A stretch of 8,086 nt of DNA from Pseudomonadota bacterium (GTDB lineage Bacteria > Pseudomonadota > Gammaproteobacteria > Xanthomonadales > Xanthomonadaceae): NCBI GenBank assembly GCA_023391775.1, contig JAEWAG010000420.1, positions 1 to 8,086 of the forward strand. The letters run 5' to 3'. The first letter of the stretch is position 1; each line of letters starts with the position of its first letter. The position numbers were made by a program, and so were the translations under genes. Below the pieces are notes generated by a model. The model had not been told where the DNA came from. It saw only the letters and a list, made by a program, of their open reading frames with translations, and ran no database searches. Shown in pieces: positions 1 through 6,065 of this stretch.

Positions 1-1
1 T

Positions 2-29
2 ACTTTTCTTTGCACAAGCAAAGAAAAGT
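2..29. repeat. Perfect 12-bp inverted repeat (dispersed hairpin element)
   Basis: The arms are ACTTTTCTTTGC (2-13) and GCAAAGAAAAGT (18-29), exact reverse complements around the 4-base loop ACAA. The A+T-rich stem stands out against the G+C-rich surroundings. From memory, hairpins of this TTTTCTTTGC type are scattered in many copies between genes in xanthomonad genomes; copy number cannot be checked here. It lies downstream of the leftward diguanylate cyclase gene and could act as a transcript-end structure, but no clear U tract follows the stem. Confidence 0.75.
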
Positions 30-31
30 GA

Positions 32-160
32 CTCGCCGAAGCCGCGCAGCGGCGGGCGAAAGCCTTTGTCTGCCGTCTGACAGACGTTCGCAGGAAGGGT
101 GCGGCCTGTCCCGGTCTGTTGCACGCAAGCGCAGGCATAGAAGGACCCAGCTGCCGAGAC
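32..160. repeat. Probable continuation of the dispersed repeat, with further small hairpins
   Basis: Between the 12-bp hairpin and the gene remnant there is no recognisable coding sequence. Small inverted repeats are visible: GCCGC/GCGGC at 41-45 and 49-53, CGTCT/AGACG at 74-78 and 82-86, and a wider pair GCGAA/TTCGC at 56-60 and 87-91 that encloses the second. I infer that 2 to about 91 is one structured intergenic element; its right boundary is uncertain. From about 92 to 160 I see nothing definite. Confidence 0.4.
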
Positions 161-292
161 CCGGAGCATTTCGTCTTCAGCATCCTGCAACGCGTCTCCC
201 CCGACATGCCGATGGAGGAGGTGGTGCAGGTCGAGAACACCTGGAAGGAGCGCCTGCAGACGCGGGCCCCCTACGGTCTGAACCGGAACTAG
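161..292 (+). pseudogene. C-terminal remnant of a GIY-YIG nuclease family gene
   Basis: Frame 2 ends at TAG 290-292 and from about 161 reads PEHFVFSILQRVSPDMP followed by EEVVQVENTWKERLQ and the ending TRAPYGLNRN. This matches the tail of small GIY-YIG domain proteins, where an F-x-x-L segment is followed by an E-(N/x)-x-W-K helix and a terminal GLN-N motif. The N-terminal GIY and YIG strands and the catalytic Arg and Tyr region are absent: the frame runs back without recognisable homology through the repeat to a TGA at 29-31, and no good start codon or ribosome binding site is visible. I infer an inactive fragment, truncated at its 5' side where the repeat now lies. The family call rests on the tail only. 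Confidence 0.55.
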
Positions 293-2082
293 GCGCGCGC
301 CTGGCCGGTCGCGATCTCATAGCGGTTGCGCCCGGCGCGCTTGGCCGCGTACAGCGCCGCGTCGGCGCGCTGCAGCAGGGTCATCGCGTCGGTGGGGCCG
401 TCGGTGCAGGCGATGCCGATGCTGGTGGACACCGGGATGTCGGCGCCGCCGGCCCGCACCGGTTCGGCCATGCTGGCGATGATCCGGTCCGCCAGGGCCT
501 GGGCCACGCCGGGGGCCAGGTCTTCCAGCAGGATGATGAACTCGTCGCCGCCGACGCGCGCGACCAGGTCGGTCTCGCGCGCGGTGTCGCGCAGGCGCCG
601 GGCGAAGGCGCGCAGCACCGCGTCGCCGCAGGCGTGGCCGTGGCGGTCGTTGACCTGCTTGAAGTTGTCCACGTCCAGGGCCATCAGCGCCAGCGGTATG
701 CCGTGGCGGTGGAGGCGGGCCAGGGCGAGGGCGAGGCGCTCCTCGAACTGGCGGCGGTTGGCCAGGTCGGTCAGGGCGTCGACCCGGCTCTGCCGCTCCA
801 GCTCGCGCCGGCTCTCGGCCAGCTCCTGCTCGGCGGCCACGCGCTGGTCGATGTTGCGCGCCACCACGATCAGCTCGGGCGAGGTGCCGTCGCGGATGCC
901 GCGCGAGACCGCCTCGATCCACACGTAGTGGCCGTTGCGGTGGCGCAGGCGGTAGACGTCGGTGCTGGGCTCGCCGGTGGCCAGGGCGGTGGCCAGGGCC
1001 TGCTGCTGGCGCTCCAGGTCGTCGGGGTGGATGAAGTCCCAGTGCGTGCCCATCAGCTCGTGCGTGCTCCAGCCCAGCATCTCGGTGGCCGCCGGGGAGA
1101 CGTACACCCGGTCGCCATCGCTGCGGATGCGGATGATGGCGTCGTGCGAGTTGTCCGCCAGCAGGCGGTACAGGGCCTCGCTCTCGCGCAGGCGGGTGGC
1201 GAGGCGGTCGCGCTCGGCCATGGTCAGGCACACGGGTATGGTCATCACGCAGGCGCCGGCGATGTACAGCTGCAGCAGGGCGGTGCGCGCGGCGTGGTCC
1301 AGGCCCGGTTCCAGCAGCGGCCCGTAACCGTGCGAGGTGGCGAGGGCGGCCACCAGGGCCATGGTGATCACGCCCAGGCCGACCCCGGCAAAGCGGTGCC
1401 GCACCGCGGCCAGCAGCAGCGCCGGGTAGGTCAGGAACAGCAGCGGGTACGGGGTGAGGAAGGCGGCGCCGGTGGTCATCGCCACCAGGGCCAGCGCGCC
1501 GGCCAGGGCCCAGCGCCGCCCGGGGGCGATGAACAGGCCGACGCCTTCGCGCTGGGCGACCAGGGTCATGGTCGCCACCACCACCATGCCCACCACATGC
1601 GCGGCGAACCAGCCGCCGGCCGCGGTCAGGAACCCGAAGCCGAGGCAGGTGTGGACCAGCGCCGCCGCCAGCAGGCCGGAGAGGGTGCAGGCCAGCACGG
1701 TCGCGCCGGCGGCGATGCCGCCCAGTCGCAGCCAGCTGCTGGGGTCGCGGGTATCGGGCACCCGCCAGCGCACGATGCCGGCCACCACCATCACCTCGAC
1801 CAGGTTCCAGGTGGTGAAGGCCAGCACGAACAGGGGCCGGTCGCCGGTAAGCGCACGGGCCGCCAGCTCGGCCAGGAACCCCACCAGCAGGTAGCCGGGC
1901 CAGCGCCGGGTGGAACGCGACAGCAACCAGCCAACCAGGATGCCGTTGCCGACCCACACCGGGGCGATCTCGGTCGGGCTGCGGCCGATGGACAGGGCCA
2001 GCCATGCGCTGGCGCCCACCAGCACTGCCAGCAGGCTGCGGTCGGCCCAGTAGGTTCTTGGCAGTTTCAGGCGGTGGCTCAT
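289..2082 (-). CDS. Membrane diguanylate cyclase, MASE1-PAS-GGDEF
   Basis: Predicted inner-membrane enzyme of 597 residues that makes cyclic di-GMP from two GTP. Residues ~15-290 hold nine or ten hydrophobic segments of a MASE1 sensor, including the characteristic APVWVGNGILVGWLL near 40-54. Residues ~301-416 are a PAS domain (SEALYRLLADNSHDAI, then GHYVWIE). Residues ~430-590 are the GGDEF domain, with DALTDLANRR, LDVDNFKQVND, an intact GGDEF active site at 511-515 and an RETD inhibitory site at 502-505, exactly five residues before GGDEF. The protein should therefore be catalytically active and product-inhibited. No EAL or HD-GYP domain follows. I chose the ATG at 2082 because it opens directly onto the first membrane segment; an in-frame TTG at 2130 would add 16 unconvincing residues. 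It follows the CDF gene on the same strand after 79 bases and may have its own promoter there. The ligand is unknown. Confidence 0.93.
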   Translation of the reverse strand: MSHRLKLPRTYWADRSLLAVLVGASAWLALSIGRSPTEIAPVWVGNGILVGWLLSRSTRRWPGYLLVGFLAELAARALTGDRPLFVLAFTTWNLVEVMVVAGIVRWRVPDTRDPSSWLRLGGIAAGATVLACTLSGLLAAALVHTCLGFGFLTAAGGWFAAHVVGMVVVATMTLVAQREGVGLFIAPGRRWALAGALALVAMTTGAAFLTPYPLLFLTYPALLLAAVRHRFAGVGLGVITMALVAALATSHGYGPLLEPGLDHAARTALLQLYIAGACVMTIPVCLTMAERDRLATRLRESEALYRLLADNSHDAIIRIRSDGDRVYVSPAATEMLGWSTHELMGTHWDFIHPDDLERQQQALATALATGEPSTDVYRLRHRNGHYVWIEAVSRGIRDGTSPELIVVARNIDQRVAAEQELAESRRELERQSRVDALTDLANRRQFEERLALALARLHRHGIPLALMALDVDNFKQVNDRHGHACGDAVLRAFARRLRDTARETDLVARVGGDEFIILLEDLAPGVAQALADRIIASMAEPVRAGGADIPVSTSIGIACTDGPTDAMTLLQRADAALYAAKRAGRNRYEIATGQARA

Positions 2083-2161
2083 GCGGTGGCCTGCGCGGCG
2101 ATGGGCCACTTTAGGGGGTTGTCCCGCCAAGGAATTGCAAAAGGCGTGCGGCGCTGGCCGA

Positions 2162-3112
2162 TCAGTCCCCGGGCGGGGCCAGGCACACGTCCACCTGGTC
2201 CAGCCGCCAGTGCACGCGGCGCACCAGCTCGCGGATCTCGCCGACCTGCGCGGTGCTCAGCTCCCGGTTGTGCAGCAGGACCACCCCGGACAGGTGGAAG
2301 CCCTCCTCGTGCAGGCGCACCGCGCAGCCTTCCACCCAGGGCAGGGCGGCGATGGCCTCGCGCAGGCGTGCGGGGAGGGAATCGGGCTCGCTGCGGTCCA
2401 GCTTCTGCGGGTGTGCGTCGTGCAGGTCGCGCACGGCCGCGCGCAGGTTGCTGGTGCCGTCGTGCAGGATGCTGGCGGCGATCGCCAGCGCTGCCGCCGC
2501 GTCGGCCCACCACCAGCCCATGCCGATGCCGGCGATGCCGAGGATGCCGGCGGCGGCGGTCTGCCAGTCGGCCTTGCTCACGTCCGCGTCGGTATGCAGC
2601 GGCTTGAGCGAGAGCTTCCGCGCCAGCTGCATCTTCTTCCGGCCGAGGATCACCGGCGGCATCACCGACAGTGCCAGCGCCGCCATCATCAGCCAGCCCT
2701 GCCACACCACGTGCCCGCCGATCACCACCGCGCCGACCACCGGGCGGGTGGCGGTGAGCAGGGTATGCAGGCCCTCGTACACCAGGGCCAGGCCGACGCC
2801 GGTCAGGGCCACCGCGGAGATCAGGAAGTTGACGTCGAAGGCGCGCTCGCGCCCGGCGATGTATTCGCCATCCACGCCCTTGCGGCGGAAGCGGCTTGCG
2901 ACCAGGAACGCGGCCGACGGTATCAGGCTCAGCACGTCCTCCACCAGCGCGGTCTTCATCGCCTGCGAGCCGCCCATGACCAGGTACATCATGGTGGCGA
3001 CCAGGCCCATCCACAGCAGGGTCCAGGCGCACAGGCGCTCGGCCTGGCGCAGGGCCTGCTGCTGGTCCGCGGGCAGCTCGCGCGGGGGCGGGCGCAGGTG
3101 GCCGGCGCTCAT
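2162..3112 (-). CDS. Cation diffusion facilitator (CDF) family transporter, variant metal site
   Basis: A 316-residue inner-membrane protein of the CDF family, which exports divalent metals such as Zn, Fe, Mn or Co by proton antiport. About six membrane segments lie between residues ~28 and 216, followed by a cytoplasmic C-terminal domain (~220-312). TM2 carries ALVEDVLSLIP (E58, D59) and TM5 carries HTDADVSKADW (H173, D175, D177, D182), with WWADAAAALAIA as TM6. Aligned by eye to E. coli YiiP, the site-A quartet D-D-H-D becomes E58, S62, V178, D182, so the substrate should not be assumed to be zinc. The start is firm: GGGAGGA precedes the ATG by six bases. The ATG overlaps the stop of the upstream lipoprotein gene as ATGA, implying translational coupling and a shared role. 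I know of similar CDF/solute-binding-protein neighbours in other proteobacteria, but no function I can name. Confidence 0.88.
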   Translation of the reverse strand: MSAGHLRPPPRELPADQQQALRQAERLCAWTLLWMGLVATMMYLVMGGSQAMKTALVEDVLSLIPSAAFLVASRFRRKGVDGEYIAGRERAFDVNFLISAVALTGVGLALVYEGLHTLLTATRPVVGAVVIGGHVVWQGWLMMAALALSVMPPVILGRKKMQLARKLSLKPLHTDADVSKADWQTAAAGILGIAGIGMGWWWADAAAALAIAASILHDGTSNLRAAVRDLHDAHPQKLDRSEPDSLPARLREAIAALPWVEGCAVRLHEEGFHLSGVVLLHNRELSTAQVGEIRELVRRVHWRLDQVDVCLAPPGD

Positions 3113-3588
3113 CGCGAATCCTCCCGGTCCACCAGGAAGGTGTCGAAGGCCAGGTGCCACTCGGACTGTCCCGGCGGCAGGGCGACGTGGCGCTCCGGCA
3201 TCGGCCCGTGCGGCGACGCACGCAGGGCCAGCGGGCGCGACCAGCCGACCATGCCCTTCCACGGCGAATCCGGCCGGTGGCCGCCGATCACCGCGTGCAG
3301 GCGCGCGCGCTCCAGTTCGCGCATCAGGGTGTCGTGCCCGCCGGGCACCCACACCAGCTGATAGCCGTGTGCGGCGGCGAAGCGTTCCAGCAGTTCGGCT
3401 TCCGGCCCGGTGACGCTGCCATCGCGGTCCACCCGCACCCACGGCGGATCCTCGCTGACGCCCACGCGCATGCCGGACTGCACCGCCTGGTCGGTCAGGC
3501 CGTCGGCATCGCGCGGGTAGCGTCCGCAGGCGCTGGCGGCAACGGCGATCGACAGGGCACACAGGGCGGGGGCGAGGAGGCTGCGCAT
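3109..3588 (-). CDS. Short lipoprotein with a single-lobe family-3 solute-binding fold
   Basis: A 159-residue exported protein. Residues 1-20 form a signal peptide (MRSLLAPALCALSIAVAASA) ending in ASA-C, so Cys21 is the likely lipidated residue. The following Gly does not signal inner-membrane retention, so outer-membrane attachment is possible. Residues ~38-120 resemble the first lobe of SBP_bac_3 proteins: GMRVGVSEDPPWV, DGSVTGPEAELLERFAAAHG, then RLHAVIGGHRPDSPWK. Full proteins of this class are usually about 220-270 residues with two lobes. Here the second lobe is almost absent and the sequence goes from SRPLALRA quickly to RHVALPPGQSEWHLAFDTFL at the C terminus. The start ATG at 3588 has a modest AAGG upstream. 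It is the first gene of the leftward block, and its TGA overlaps the CDF start. I infer a periplasmic partner or metal/ligand sensor for the CDF protein; no ABC permease or ATPase is nearby. Confidence 0.8.
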   Translation of the reverse strand: MRSLLAPALCALSIAVAASACGRYPRDADGLTDQAVQSGMRVGVSEDPPWVRVDRDGSVTGPEAELLERFAAAHGYQLVWVPGGHDTLMRELERARLHAVIGGHRPDSPWKGMVGWSRPLALRASPHGPMPERHVALPPGQSEWHLAFDTFLVDREDSR

Positions 3589-3589
3589 G

Positions 3590-3614
3590 ACCGGCCTTAT
3601 GGGCGCTGGCCGGT
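3590..3614 (-). promoter_or_regulatory. Inverted repeat just upstream of the lipoprotein start
   Basis: ACCGGCC at 3590-3596 and GGCCGGT at 3608-3614 are exact 7-base reverse complements with an 11-base spacer. In the leftward transcript, one arm covers the bases just before the ATG at 3588 and abuts the AAGG that would serve as ribosome binding site. It could be an operator or a translation-limiting hairpin. Chance is also plausible in sequence this G+C-rich. Confidence 0.3.
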
Positions 3615-3700
3615 GAAATCCCCGTCAGTTCGCAAAGGCCCGGTCCCGACATCGCGCGCACGTGGCCGTTGCCATGCTGCGGGCGACGATGGAGGCGCGC

Positions 3701-4009
3701 ATGCACCTGGTCCAGCTGTTCCTGCCGCTGTATGACAACGACGGCCATCCCTTCCCGAAGGCGCGGTTCGACGAGGTGCGCGCCGGGCTGGCCACGCGCT
3801 TCGGCGGGGTGACCGCCTTCGTGCGCTCGCCGGCGGTCGGCCTGTGGGAGGATGACGGTGGCCACGTGCAGCGCGACGAGGTGGTGCTGCTGGAGGTGAT
3901 GGCCGACGCGGTCGACCACGGCTGGTGGGCCGCCTTCCGCAAGGATCTGGAACAGCGCTTCCGCCAGGACGAGGTGCTTATCCGCGCCACCGCGGTCGAG
4001 CGCCTGTAG
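3701..4009 (+). CDS. Conserved small protein of unknown function
   Basis: A 102-residue soluble protein with no signal peptide or membrane segment, probably cytoplasmic. It begins MHLVQLFLPLYDNDGHPF and continues with a helix-like KARFDEVRAGLATRFGGVTAF, then GLWEDDGG, a hydrophobic strand DEVVLLEVMAD and a charged helix WWAAFRKDLEQRFRQDEVLI. The alternation of strands and helices suggests a small alpha/beta fold of the ferredoxin-like type (inference). I recognise it as a type of hypothetical protein common in proteobacteria but know no assigned function and see no catalytic motif. The ATG at 3701 is chosen because GGAGG sits five bases upstream; the earlier in-frame ATGs at 3662, 3674 and 3689 lack this. 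It diverges from the lipoprotein gene, and the thioredoxin-like gene starts 34 bases downstream, so those two are probably co-transcribed. Confidence 0.85.
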   Translation: MHLVQLFLPLYDNDGHPFPKARFDEVRAGLATRFGGVTAFVRSPAVGLWEDDGGHVQRDEVVLLEVMADAVDHGWWAAFRKDLEQRFRQDEVLIRATAVERL

Positions 4010-4043
4010 TCCGCCGCCCACCTTCCTGCCCGAGGAACCGACG

Positions 4044-4376
4044 ATGCCTGCCTTTGCCTCCCGTTACCTGGAAACCGAACCGGCCCGTGCAGACGTGGAT
4101 GCGCGCGAAGGGCCGGTACTGCTCGAGTTCGGCGCGCCGTGGTGCGGCTACTGCCAGGCCGCGCAGCCGTTGATCGAGGCCTTCGTCGGCGAGCATCCGC
4201 AGCTGCCACACCTGAAGATCGAGGACGGGCGCGGCAAGCCGCTGGGCCGCTCGCTGCGGGTCAAGTTGTGGCCGACCCTGGTGCTGCTGCACGGCGGCCA
4301 GGAGCTGGCGCGGGTGGTACGCCCGGCCTCGGAGGCGGACCTGCAGCCGCTGCGCGCGGCCATGATCGGGGGCTGA
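4044..4376 (+). CDS. Thioredoxin family protein (CGYC active site)
   Basis: A 110-residue protein with one thioredoxin domain and no signal peptide, so predicted cytoplasmic. The active site APWCGYC places the redox cysteines at 34 and 37, preceded by the core strand PVLLEFG. The cis-proline loop is present as KLWPTLVLL (Pro77). Usual thioredoxin length is about 105-110, so the domain is complete. The GY pair between the cysteines replaces the GP of classical TrxA, which usually shifts the redox potential, so the substrate range may differ. The ATG at 4044 has GAGGA seven bases upstream. It lies 34 bases after the small unknown protein and probably shares its transcript. A hairpin follows the stop. 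The likely role is a dithiol-disulfide reductase; no partner is identified. Confidence 0.92.
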   Translation: MPAFASRYLETEPARADVDAREGPVLLEFGAPWCGYCQAAQPLIEAFVGEHPQLPHLKIEDGRGKPLGRSLRVKLWPTLVLLHGGQELARVVRPASEADLQPLRAAMIGG

Positions 4377-4397
4377 TCGCAGACCTCAGGAGGGCCG

Positions 4398-4419
4398 TCC
4401 CCGGGTCGGTCGCCGGGGG
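4398..4419 (+). terminator. Possible hairpin terminator after the thioredoxin gene
   Basis: CCCCGG at 4399-4404 and CCGGGG at 4413-4418 pair perfectly around the 8-base loop 4405-4412, with a possible extra T-G pair at each end. It lies 22 bases past the thioredoxin stop and before the KaiC-like gene. No T run follows, so termination is only a suggestion. Confidence 0.3.
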
Positions 4420-4482
4420 TGCCGGATGGCGCCGTCGGGGCACTCTGCCGCCCGGCTGGGGGGGCGAGCGGCGGCCACGGCA

Positions 4483-4510
4483 TTGCCTTCACATCGATCG
4501 GGCATAGTGG
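4483..4510 (+). promoter_or_regulatory. Weak candidate sigma-70-type promoter for the KaiC-like/kinase pair
   Basis: The 177-base gap before the KaiC-like gene has one relatively A+T-rich patch. It offers a -35-like TTGCCT at 4483-4488 and a -10-like TAGTGG or ATAGTG near 4504-4510, about 45-70 bases before the ATG at 4554. Spacing and -10 match are poor, so this is a position guess. The rest of the gap (4377-4553) shows only the G+C-rich hairpin. Confidence 0.3.
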
Positions 4511-4553
4511 CGCCCATCACGGATTCCGCGCGTGGCGCGGCGAGGCAACACTC

Positions 4554-6065
4554 ATGCAGGACGGCCCCGGCCGCAGTGGCAGTACCCGCGTTTCCACCGG
4601 CAATTCCGGGCTCGACGACATACTCGGCGGCGGCCTGGATCCGGACCGGCTCTACCTCTACGAAGGACGTCCCGGCGCTGGCAAGACCACGCTGGCGCTG
4701 GAGTTCCTGCTGGAGGGCGCACGCTGCGGGGAGCGGGTGCTTTACATCACCCTTTCCGAAAGCCGGCGCGAGCTGCAGCTGGTGGCCGAGCGCCACGGCT
4801 GGGACCTGGCCGGGGTGGAGATCATCGAGATGGTCCCCTCCGAGGACATGCTCGAGCAGGAGCAGGAGATCACCCTGCTGCACCCGGCCGAGCTGGAGCT
4901 GGGCCGCACCACGCGCCTGATCCTTGAGCGGGTGGAGGCGGTCAACCCCACCCGCGTGGTGATCGACAGCCTGTCCGAGCTGCGCCTGCTGGCGCAGAAC
5001 TCGCTGCGCTACCGCCGCCAGGTGCTGGCGCTCAAGCAGTTCTTCGCCAACCGCAACTGCACCGTGGTGCTGCTGGACGACACCACCTCCCACGAGGGCG
5101 ACCTGCAGCTGCACTCCATCTGCCACGGCGTGGTGCTGCTGGAGCAGCTGGTGATCGACTACGGCGCCGAGCGCCGCCGCCTGCGGGTGATCAAGATGCG
5201 CGGCATGGCCTTCCGCGGCGGCTACCACGACATGAAGATCGTGCGCGGCGGGATCGAGATCTACCCGCGCCTGGTGGCCTCCGAACACCACACCGAGTTC
5301 ACCGGCGACTTGACCTCCAGCGGCATTGCGGCGCTGGACAAACTGCTGGGCGGCGGCCTGGAGCGCGGCACCAACGCGCTGCTGGTCGGCGCCGCCGGCG
5401 TGGGCAAGTCCTCCTTGGCGCTGACCTCCGCGATGGCCGCCGCCGCCCGCGGGGAGCGCAGCGCCCTGTTCGCCTTCGACGAGGGACGGGGCACCATCCT
5501 GGCCCGGTCACGGGCATTGGGCCTGCGGCTGGGCCCGGCGATGGACGAGGGCCTGGTCCTGTTCCAGCAGATCGATCCGGCGGAAATGTCGCCGGGCGAG
5601 TTCGCTTCCATCGTCCGCCGCCGGGTGGAGCAGGACGGCGCGCGGCTGGTGGTGATCGACAGCCTCAACGGCTACCTCAACGCGATGCCGGACGGCCGTT
5701 TCCTGATCCTGCAGATGCACGAGCTGCTGAACTACCTGGCGCAGCAGGGCGTGGTCACCCTGCTGGTGCTGGCCCAGCATGGCATGACCGGGCCGGCGGA
5801 GACGCCGCTGGATATCAGCTACCTCAGCGATGCGGTGCTGATGCTGCGCTACTTCGAGCACGCCGGCATGGTGCGGCGCGCGATGTCGGTGGTGAAGAAG
5901 CGCAGCGGCTACCACGAGCAGACCATGCGCGAGTTCCAGCTCGGCCCGCAGGGGCTGGTCATGGGACCGCCGCTGTCGGACTTCAGCGGCGTGCTGGCCG
6001 GCACGCCGGTCTATACCGGCAATGGAACGCCGTTGCTGCCGGAAAGCCTGCGCGGTGGAGACTGA
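4554..6065 (+). CDS. KaiC-like tandem RecA-fold ATPase (circadian-clock-protein family)
   Basis: A 503-residue soluble ATPase with two KaiC domains. CI: GLDDILGGGL at 19-28, Walker A GRPGAGKTT at 38-46, Walker B RVVIDS at 134-139. CII: ALDKLLGGGLERG at 260-272, Walker A GAAGVGKSS at 279-287, Walker B RLVVIDS at 364-370. The length is close to cyanobacterial KaiC (about 519), without an extended C-terminal tail. The paired glutamates after Walker A are S68-E69 in CI and D309-E310 in CII. The CII phosphosite region reads AETPLDISYLSDAVLM: T417 and S422 align by eye with KaiC T426 and S431, while T432 is replaced by Y423. No kaiA or kaiB is in the window, so a true clock is not implied. KaiC-like proteins outside cyanobacteria are linked to stress or signalling. 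The ATG at 4554 is chosen with GAGG nine bases upstream; an upstream in-frame GTG (4419) would add 45 low-complexity residues. The histidine kinase gene overlaps its end by 11 bases. Confidence 0.93.
   Translation: MQDGPGRSGSTRVSTGNSGLDDILGGGLDPDRLYLYEGRPGAGKTTLALEFLLEGARCGERVLYITLSESRRELQLVAERHGWDLAGVEIIEMVPSEDMLEQEQEITLLHPAELELGRTTRLILERVEAVNPTRVVIDSLSELRLLAQNSLRYRRQVLALKQFFANRNCTVVLLDDTTSHEGDLQLHSICHGVVLLEQLVIDYGAERRRLRVIKMRGMAFRGGYHDMKIVRGGIEIYPRLVASEHHTEFTGDLTSSGIAALDKLLGGGLERGTNALLVGAAGVGKSSLALTSAMAAAARGERSALFAFDEGRGTILARSRALGLRLGPAMDEGLVLFQQIDPAEMSPGEFASIVRRRVEQDGARLVVIDSLNGYLNAMPDGRFLILQMHELLNYLAQQGVVTLLVLAQHGMTGPAETPLDISYLSDAVLMLRYFEHAGMVRRAMSVVKKRSGYHEQTMREFQLGPQGLVMGPPLSDFSGVLAGTPVYTGNGTPLLPESLRGGD

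Noticed and set aside
2088..2114. TAAAGT on the minus strand (2108-2114) as a sigma-28 flagellar promoter for the diguanylate cyclase
   Set aside because: The matching GCCGATAA-type -10 element is missing at the right distance, so the hexamer alone is not support.
2083..2130. TTG at 2130 as start of the diguanylate cyclase
   Set aside because: The 16 added residues show no conserved feature, and the ATG at 2082 directly precedes the first membrane segment.
10..2607. An 865-codon open frame on the plus strand, opposite the diguanylate cyclase and CDF genes
   Set aside because: It is antisense to two well-supported genes. Its translation is low-complexity (Gly, Ala, Gln, Arg, His) without domains, as expected when very high G+C removes stop codons.
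4044..4376. The thioredoxin-fold protein upstream of the KaiC-like gene as a KaiB
   Set aside because: It has a true redox site (CGYC) and a cis-proline, which KaiB lacks, and it is separated from the KaiC-like gene by 177 bases with a hairpin and a possible promoter.
4386..5291. A 301-codon minus-strand open frame across the KaiC-like CI domain
   Set aside because: The plus strand there carries Walker A, Walker B and other KaiC motifs; the minus product has no family features.
6022..6054. ATG at 6022 as start of the histidine kinase
   Set aside because: It would give an 11-residue Cys/Arg-rich extension outside the receiver-like fold and has no good ribosome binding site, unlike the GTG at 6055; it is not fully excluded.
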